This document shows, piece after piece, positions 58,940 through 64,000 of a stretch of 64,000 bases of DNA. The stretch spans positions 1,430,570-1,494,569 of the forward strand of contig MU130378.1 in assembly GCA_015039465.1 (NCBI GenBank). The letters run 5' to 3'. Under the pieces are notes generated by a model. It saw only the letters and a program-made list of their open reading frames with translations, did not search any database and had not been told where the DNA came from. This DNA is from Phlegmacium glaucopus. Taxonomy: Eukaryota > Basidiomycota > Agaricomycetes > Agaricales > Cortinariaceae. How positions within the stretch are numbered: the stretch's first letter is position 1; each line of letters opens with the position of its first letter. Both the position numbers and the translations under genes were made by a program.

Positions 58940-59575
58940 TTAGATTGTAGGAGAGAATATAGTTAGGATTTTCCAGACAGCATCCTTTCCTCGCTCCCAT
59001 GCCTGAGGTCCTTTAGCCTCTTCACCACCAAACTCAACCATTATGCCATCCTTTGACCATTCACACCATATGCCAATTGAGCCCGAAGACGGACCTGCAC
59101 CACCGCCTTTGCGATCAGGCTCGCCCAAGGTCTGAACAAAATCCTTGCCAGATGTGTCTGCATGGACATCTAGCTTGGGAGGACGAGGTATAGAGTTTCC
59201 ATCTTTGTCCTTGGTGTCTGCTGTGAGTACCAATGTAAGAGGAAGGTCGGAATAGGTGGAATAGGCGGTCTCAGCTGTATGCGAAGAAGTGCCTTTCGAC
59301 CGGGGATGGGAAGCGTTCTGGGGAGGGACATTATAGATATAAATGCTCTCTAACACGAGTTTATCGTTATCAAGCTCGTGTAATTTTAGACCAGTGGTAA
59401 GCTTGTAGCCTATCTCTGGCGAGAACAGGAGACTCAGGCCAAGGCTAAAGTAATTGAAGTAGACAGCATCTGGATAAGATTTTATTTGTGGTGTTGGCGT
59501 TTGAGTTGAAAGAAGGGTTATATATTGTGTGAGTTCTGGAGACGAGGGATGCAAGCCTAGTAACTCCCTGACCAT
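58940..59575 (-). CDS. Intronless conserved hypothetical protein (211 aa)
   Basis: A single open frame from ATG 59573-59575 (MVRELLGLHPSSPELTQYIT) to the stop at 58940. It contains SYPDAVYFNYFSLGLSLLFSP, GYKLTTGLKLHELDNDKLVL, ESIYIYNVPPQN and GIWCEWSKDGIMVEFGG, ending AVWKILTIFSPTI. The middle has a Ser/Gly-rich loop (GGGAGPSSGSIG). I do not recognise an enzyme or binding motif. The open frame continues upstream to 59929 in the same phase, but that part overlaps the divergent seipin gene on the other strand, so I use the later Met. It shares a 94-bp spacer with seipin. Confidence 0.7.
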   Translation of the reverse strand: MVRELLGLHPSSPELTQYITLLSTQTPTPQIKSYPDAVYFNYFSLGLSLLFSPEIGYKLTTGLKLHELDNDKLVLESIYIYNVPPQNASHPRSKGTSSHTAETAYSTYSDLPLTLVLTADTKDKDGNSIPRPPKLDVHADTSGKDFVQTLGEPDRKGGGAGPSSGSIGIWCEWSKDGIMVEFGGEEAKGPQAWERGKDAVWKILTIFSPTI

Positions 59576-59669
59576 TGGAATACAAAGTTTAGTCGAGCAC
59601 GTGATGACTGGCGTAATAAGAGTGGAACAAACGCAGTCACGTGTCAAAATTCGTTTCATTCTCCCCATC
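59576..59669. promoter_or_regulatory. 94-bp divergent spacer (unknown protein / seipin)
   Basis: The start codons of two outward-facing genes are 94 bp apart. GCACGTGATG and TCACGTGTC occur at about 59598 and 59637, two CACGTG E-boxes on either side of the centre, possible sites for bHLH factors. Confidence 0.6.
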
Positions 59670-60765
59670 ATGGCTGGGCGTCGCCAAGAATTCGACTGGG
59701 TAACAGTAATTGCGACTGCTCCCTTCAAAATTTTCTTTTCTTTTCTCTCAACTGGTCTATCGCTCATCCGACCATTTGCACCAAGATTGATTCCTTTGCT
59801 TATTTTCGCATGCTTCATACCTCTTATCCTTACCTGCTCGATATCAGCAGGGTGGATGGTCTGGTCAAGTCTGTTAGTGAGCTGGGAGGTTCCATTGTAT
59901 CTGCAATATGGGTAATGCATTCTCTTCATTCTTTCTGGATTCTAATCGCCTCACCTTCACACCAGTGATGGCATTCCGCCTTACGCATATGCTCCACTGC
60001 CCAAACTGAATTCTCGTCAACGATATGATATCATGGTAGACCTGCTGGTCCCATTCACGAATTCAAATTTAAATCTCGGCAATTTCATGACTAGCATGAC
60101 ACTCTCTACATCAAGTAATAAAACATTGGCTCATGTTCGTCGACCGGTGTGTATAGTGCCTCCCATGCTAGGAGCTCCTCATGTTCATTGCCCTCATAGG
60201 CAATAGCTCTGCGACCCCCTTTTGCCTTCTCTTTGCTCAACCGGCGTAGTGCTCACGTCAAAGTGCCTATGCTGGAATCCTTTGAAGCCGATTCATCAAA
60301 GTTATTTGCAAGCGTTGAAATAGGTCGACGTGATGGCTGGACATTGTTGCACGCCGGTCAAGGTCGTGAACTTAGCGTAATATCAGCGTCTCTTCGCGGT
60401 CTTGCTGTTCCTCACGGTATTCGGTGAGAGACCTCCTAGAGATGTAATGATGTAACTGATCAGGCTTATCTTCTATTTGTAGGGGTCTTGCCACCCGTTT
60501 TCCTCTGTTGTCTGCTGTTACCACTGCTATCCTTTTCTCACTAATTTTGTCGCTCATTCTTGGGCTCTGCCTTCTGCCCTTGGTATTGAGAACCACGACT
60601 ACTGAGCATGCCGAAGACGAAACTGGATTGAGTGAAGCTTCGTCGACTTCTGCTTCTCCGAAAACTGGCGGCCGAGAAAGTAGGCGAAGAAGACGTTCAC
60701 TTTCAAGCAGGGAAGGTACTGAAGGGACTGTAGGTCGGGCCAAATATAATCTGGCTTCGTATTGA
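59670..60765 (+). CDS. SEI1: Seipin (lipid-droplet biogenesis protein)
   Basis: Four exons. It starts MAGRRQEFDWVTVIATAPFK. The first membrane helix (LIPLLIFACFIPLILTCSISAG) is followed by the lumenal beta-sandwich: PLYLQYGDGIPPYAYAPLPK, QRYDIMVDLLVPFTNSNLNLGNF, FMTSMTLSTSSNKTL and, after an intron, AHVKVPMLESF. A second helix (TTAILFSLILSLILGLCLLPLVL) and a charged cytosolic tail (RESRRRRRSLSSREGTEGT) close the protein. The VDL.VP.S(T)..N...GNFM block is the seipin signature. Seipin oligomers sit in the ER at lipid-droplet contact sites and organise droplet assembly. The N- and C-termini face the cytosol. The window also codes for a possible promethin-type partner at 29.3 kb. Confidence 0.93.
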
Positions 60766-61125
60766 CATTTTTCTGTCCCAAGTCCATCAAAACGGAAGGC
60801 CCAGTACAGGCAATACCTTCTGGAAAAATTACAACAACAAGGCTTCGTCGACGATCTTCGAGGACTGCTGTTAGCAGTTCCGAAACGGAAATATAGCACT
60901 CTTCCCTGGCCACAACTTTCTGACACAAGTTGATTTTCCTATGCTTCTAGTTCTTCTCTCATGATTGAACTCCTGAACTTTTCTTTGTTTCTTGCGAACG
61001 TTGTATCTGTGATCCCACTGCCGAAATACCGAATACTAAAGGACACCACCCATATCCCGTTGATACATGATTACCCCACAAAATTGTACATTATCATATA
61101 GCGCTACATACACCAATAGCACTCT
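60766..61125. other. 360-bp convergent 3' spacer
   Basis: It lies between the stop codons of seipin and the SH3BGR-like gene. Minus-strand open frames that run back through the seipin exons (up to 60928) are shadows. I see no other feature. Confidence 0.45.
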
Positions 61126-62077
61126 TCATGCTTTCTCTGCTGCAAGCTTTGGGCTATCTGGATCGAGTGACTCTTTGTGTACTATTTCATCCACGTTTTC
61201 TGATGAAGCCGCCGCCTGCTTGGGCGGGGTATGAGCATCAGTCAAACCTTTCACCAGATCTCCAGCGTCATCTCCATCAAGTCCCAATTCTGCAACCAGA
61301 TCGCGTAACTCGTCTTCTGTCACCTTGACTCCCTGCAAGCCATACCCACTCAATTCATCTCCAGCATCAAACTCACCGACGCGTTTGTTGACAGGCAGGA
61401 CCTTTCCTTTCAGTGGGGATGCTGGAGCCTGAGCCATGATCTTGCTTTTGAGGCGATCAGGGGTCATTTGCAGAGGCGAGGATGCACCTGGTACTCCGAC
61501 TGGTTTGGCAACTGGCGCTGGTCTATCTTCATCGACATCCGGATTCCACTTTTCCTTTAGTCGCAGGAATATATCAAGCTCATCATACTCAACAGCATCT
61601 TCGCTAAATAAAGACATAAGTCCTTGCAGGGAACGCTCTAGAAGTGACCTGAACCCACAATTCCTCGAACGTCTTTTGAAAATGGCCATGAAAACGGTAA
61701 GCCGTATTGAAATTTCTGAAAAGTCAACATGAAGACGTACACCGGGGTACTTCCCTCCTACAAGCATTCCAGGAAGCTGTTGTTTATCTGCAAGATTGCT
61801 TGCAATTAGTTTTTTTTCTTTTTGGACCTTGAGCACAATTAAGAATACGAGCCAGTTGGAGCTTTTCTTTTCCATAGTCTCTTGGCATCCTCATCTGAAG
61901 CGAGATCATATGCAGTGTAGGGTATTTTCTTGACCTGCAAGATGCGAAGGATATATTCTACCTCAATTTTAAGCATCTCGCATGAGGAAAGTTAGATTTG
62001 ACCAGACCTTGACGTTTACGCAGCGCTGGCTGAGATGCAATAGTCGTCATAAACAGAGCTATGGGCGGAGAGGTCAT
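61126..62077 (-). CDS. SH3BGR/glutaredoxin-like thioredoxin-fold protein with acidic tail
   Basis: Start at ATG 62075-62077 (MTSPPIALFMTTIASQPALRKRQ). The next exons give EYILRILQVKKIPYTAYDLA, SDEDAKRLWKRKAPTDKQQLPGMLV-type sequence and GGKYPG, then TFEEFEDAVEYDELDIFLRL. This is the thioredoxin fold of the SH3BGR family, which lacks the CxxC pair of true glutaredoxins; here too no active-site Cys pair is seen. The LPGMLVGG turn is the usual GSH-side loop. An extra C-terminal tail of about 120 residues is acidic and Ala/Pro-rich with TEDELRDLVAELGLDGDDAG. A 14-nt microexon (61659-61672) codes for TFEEF. The intron at 61788-61852 is either GC-AG (KAPTDKQQ) or a shorter GT-AG (KAPTGSSNLADKQQ). 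Confidence 0.8.
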
Positions 62078-62193
62078 GATGGCTTGACGGTCAGAGGTCA
62101 AGTTGACTTTGATCACTGAGATCTCTGACTCCGGTCCGTCGAATGATTTGCTTCCGACTCTTGCCTCTTCTTCATTACTGATAGAATCGTAAA
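62078..62193. promoter_or_regulatory. 116-bp divergent spacer (SH3BGR-like / LTP1)
   Basis: It separates the start codons of two outward-facing genes. A CT-rich patch (62160-62172) lies near the LTP1 start. An in-frame extension of the SH3BGR-like gene to 62233 would cross this spacer, but does not match the family. Confidence 0.4.
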
Positions 62194-62901
62194 ATGGCTT
62201 TGCATGATCAATCGCCAACGCAAGTAAAGGCATTAATAGTTTGTTTAGGCACGAATTATCTTGCGGTTAAAAAAAACCAATGTTTAATAACTAGTCGAAT
62301 TATCTAGGCAACATCTGTCGTTCTCCGATGGGCGAAGCTGTCCTTAAAGACATCGCAAAGAAGAGGGGAATTGACATTGTCGTTGACAGTTGTGGAACAG
62401 CTGGTTATCATGTAGGTGAAAGCCCCGATGAGCGGTACGTACTTTATCTTTGAAGTCTTTTTACAATTCTTTATCATTACCTAGGACGGTAGCTGTTTGT
62501 AGAAAGGTTCACTTCATATAGATTCCTTGTGATGATCAACCATTGAGGCAAACGTTGAATCATAGAACAACGTGCCGATAGATAGTTTTGCTCGTCAAAT
62601 TTCGACTTCAGATTTCATTCAATTTACCCATATTCTTGCGGCCGACGAAAACAACCTTCGCCAACTCAATCAGATCAAGCCTTTGAATGGAAGTGCAGAA
62701 GTTCGTCTCTGGGGTTCATACGATGACAATAAACCTATATCCGATCCCTACTACGGTGGAATGGTCCGTTGCGATCAGTTATTGAGATACTGTCTTCAGC
62801 TAATATGTTTTCAGAGTGGATTCGAAAAGGTATTCGAGCAATGCGTCCGACTGTCAAACGCCTTCTTGGACGAAGTTGCTAGTGACAAGACATCCATGTA
62901 A
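62194..62901 (+). CDS. LTP1: Low-molecular-weight protein tyrosine phosphatase
   Basis: Five exons (62194-62248, 62308-62434, 62485-62506, 62566-62763, 62815-62901) encode 162 residues, the family length. The P-loop CLGNICRSP near residue 17 has the nucleophilic Cys and the Arg. VDSCGTAGYHVGESPDERTV, PIDSFARQISTSDF and the acid loop SDPYYGGM with the general-acid Asp follow. LMW-PTPs are cytosolic and dephosphorylate phosphotyrosine. The yeast Ltp1 substrate is unknown. Intron 1 (62249-62307) splits the P-loop between L-G and N and has a GC donor (GCACGA); no GT donor fits. MMSDH ends 77 bp away on the other strand. Confidence 0.93.
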
Positions 62902-62978
62902 TGTATGGTTTCTCTAGCAAGGTTGAGTAAAGGGCTTTCCATTGATGTATTATACAAGACAAGTAGATGGGATCCTCT

Positions 62979-64000
62979 TCACTGATGAGTGGGCATATCC
63001 ACAGTCGCGCGATTACTAATGGCGTCTGCGGCTCTCCAGAGACTTGTTGTTGTCTAGTTCAATTAGTGAGTTGTATTTCATCATTGCGGGGAAGAAATTA
63101 CCTTATTTTGAGTATAGAAGTTGATACCACTGTTTTGTGATTTTAGTGGGTGATGTCCAGAAAGAAAAGAATTTACATCCTCACCTCTTGCCATAAAAAC
63201 CAATATCACCAAGGACGCTTCCCTAATAAAGTCGGATTGGGTCAATGGCTAGTTAAAGTTCCTGCTGGAAAGACCTCACCTTGTTACCACTCCAAGAGAA
63301 CATCGGCAAGGGTACGGGAATGGGAACATTAATTCCAAGCTGGCCGACATTGACCTCTGTTTCAAACCGTCGGGCGGTTGCACCAGATTGAGTGAAGATG
63401 GCGGCGCCATTCCCGTATTTATTTTCATTGATGATTTCAATAGCATCGTCCAACATGTTGGCCTGAAGGACGACCAAAACCGGGCCAAAAATTTCTTGCC
63501 TGAGCAAAATGATCATCCACTCATCATAAAAATCTTGAAACACATACTGGTAGCATTTCATAGAGGTGTCTCCCTGGATGATGGTGGGGCCAACAAAGTT
63601 TCCATTAGGGTAAAGTTCAGGAGGCGTGATGTTTCGTCCATCAAGGATAATATTTCCGCCATCCTCTTCAGCCGATGCAATAAGTCCAGTCACCCTTTGT
63701 TTCGCAGCCGGGGATATGAGAGGTCCTCTTGGAGTGAAAATTCAGTGGAGAACACATGATCTCACGAATGCTGCCGAACTCACAGATCGGTATCCTTCTC
63801 AAATCCTCCGTTTACTTTAAGTAATTTAGCTCTTTCCACAAGCCCAGGCAACCAATCGGAAGTCTCCCCAACGATGATGGCTACGGGTATTTGAGGGAAC
63901 AATAGACAAGAAATAACGCGGTGGATACACACCCACTGAGATCGCCATACAACGCTGTCCAGCGGCTTGAAGACCAATCAACACCTCTCCAACCAAAAGT
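62979..64000 (-). CDS. Methylmalonate-semialdehyde dehydrogenase (acylating), N-terminal part beyond window
   Basis: The right edge cuts the gene inside the catalytic domain. Present are the nucleophile region [12 protein letters not shown] with the active Cys, [136 protein letters not shown] and the C-terminus [19 protein letters not shown]. This is the CoA-acylating aldehyde dehydrogenase of valine and pyrimidine breakdown, converting methylmalonate or malonate semialdehyde to propionyl- or acetyl-CoA in mitochondria. Introns interrupt the visible part at several places. No defect is seen in what remains. Confidence 0.93.

Noticed and set aside
59576..59929. Longer start for the 211-residue unknown protein
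   Set aside because: The extension would overlap the seipin first exon and its residues look random.
60372..60928. Two long minus-strand frames opposite seipin
   Set aside because: They run antisense to conserved seipin exons and have no family features.
62078..62233. In-frame N-terminal extension of the SH3BGR-like gene (MPLLALAIDHAKPFYDS)
   Set aside because: It crosses the divergent spacer, overlaps the first exon of LTP1 on the other strand and has no counterpart in the family.
1..64000. tRNA, rRNA, CRISPR or intact transposon
   Set aside because: No cloverleaf with a GGTTCGAAT-type arm, no rRNA blocks, no spaced repeats and no transposase frame were found by eye; a tRNAscan or Rfam run would settle the RNA part.

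Overview
This is a nuclear segment of a filamentous basidiomycete, most likely an Agaricomycete. Almost every gene is broken by short introns of about 47-65 bp, genes lie 20-200 bp apart on both strands, and encoded proteins match fungal families such as Byr4, Cgr1, Yhm2 and the DAL5-type permeases. I see no plasmid, phage, CRISPR or bacterial operon structure. Gene models were built by hand by joining exons so that conserved protein motifs stay in frame. Exon edges are inference unless a motif crosses the junction.

Layout. 1-11 kb: a PPR protein (cut by the left edge), the U-box cyclophilin CYP8/PPIL2, ESCRT-III VPS20, a PP2C phosphatase, a gamma-glutamyltranspeptidase, then a 1 kb AT-rich gap with short repeats, and prefoldin-6. 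11-22.7 kb: mitochondrial uS17m, the spindle-pole WD protein WRAP73/WDR8, an adenosine-deaminase-like enzyme, the m-AAA protease, a DAL5-type permease and the urease accessory protein UreD. 22.8-38.3 kb: Byr4, NRDE2, a promethin-like hairpin membrane protein, NIP7, SEC39, a Ser/Pro-rich unknown and CGR1. 38.4-50 kb: VPS18, a Shb17-type sugar bisphosphatase, a large coiled-coil unknown, the citrate/oxoglutarate carrier YHM2 and an MPV17/PMP22 protein. 50-64 kb: TRAPPIII subunit TRS85 with a small ORF directly upstream, an LCCL membrane protein, two unknowns, seipin, an SH3BGR/glutaredoxin-like protein, the low-molecular-weight phosphatase LTP1 and methylmalonate-semialdehyde dehydrogenase (cut by the right edge).

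The gene content is mostly housekeeping: membrane traffic (VPS20, SEC39, VPS18, TRS85), mitochondria (PPR, uS17m, m-AAA, YHM2, PMP22, MMSDH), ribosome assembly (NIP7, CGR1), splicing and RNA surveillance (CYP8, NRDE2), and nitrogen use (permease, UreD, GGT). The unusual signal is in gene architecture. At least seven introns are best explained as GC-AG, and several microexons are needed to keep conserved proteins in frame, including two consecutive 3-nt exons in YHM2 and a 7-nt exon in the Shb17-like gene. A small ORF also sits 21 bp upstream of TRS85, in frame and separated from it by a TGA, which makes a bicistronic mRNA or stop readthrough worth testing.
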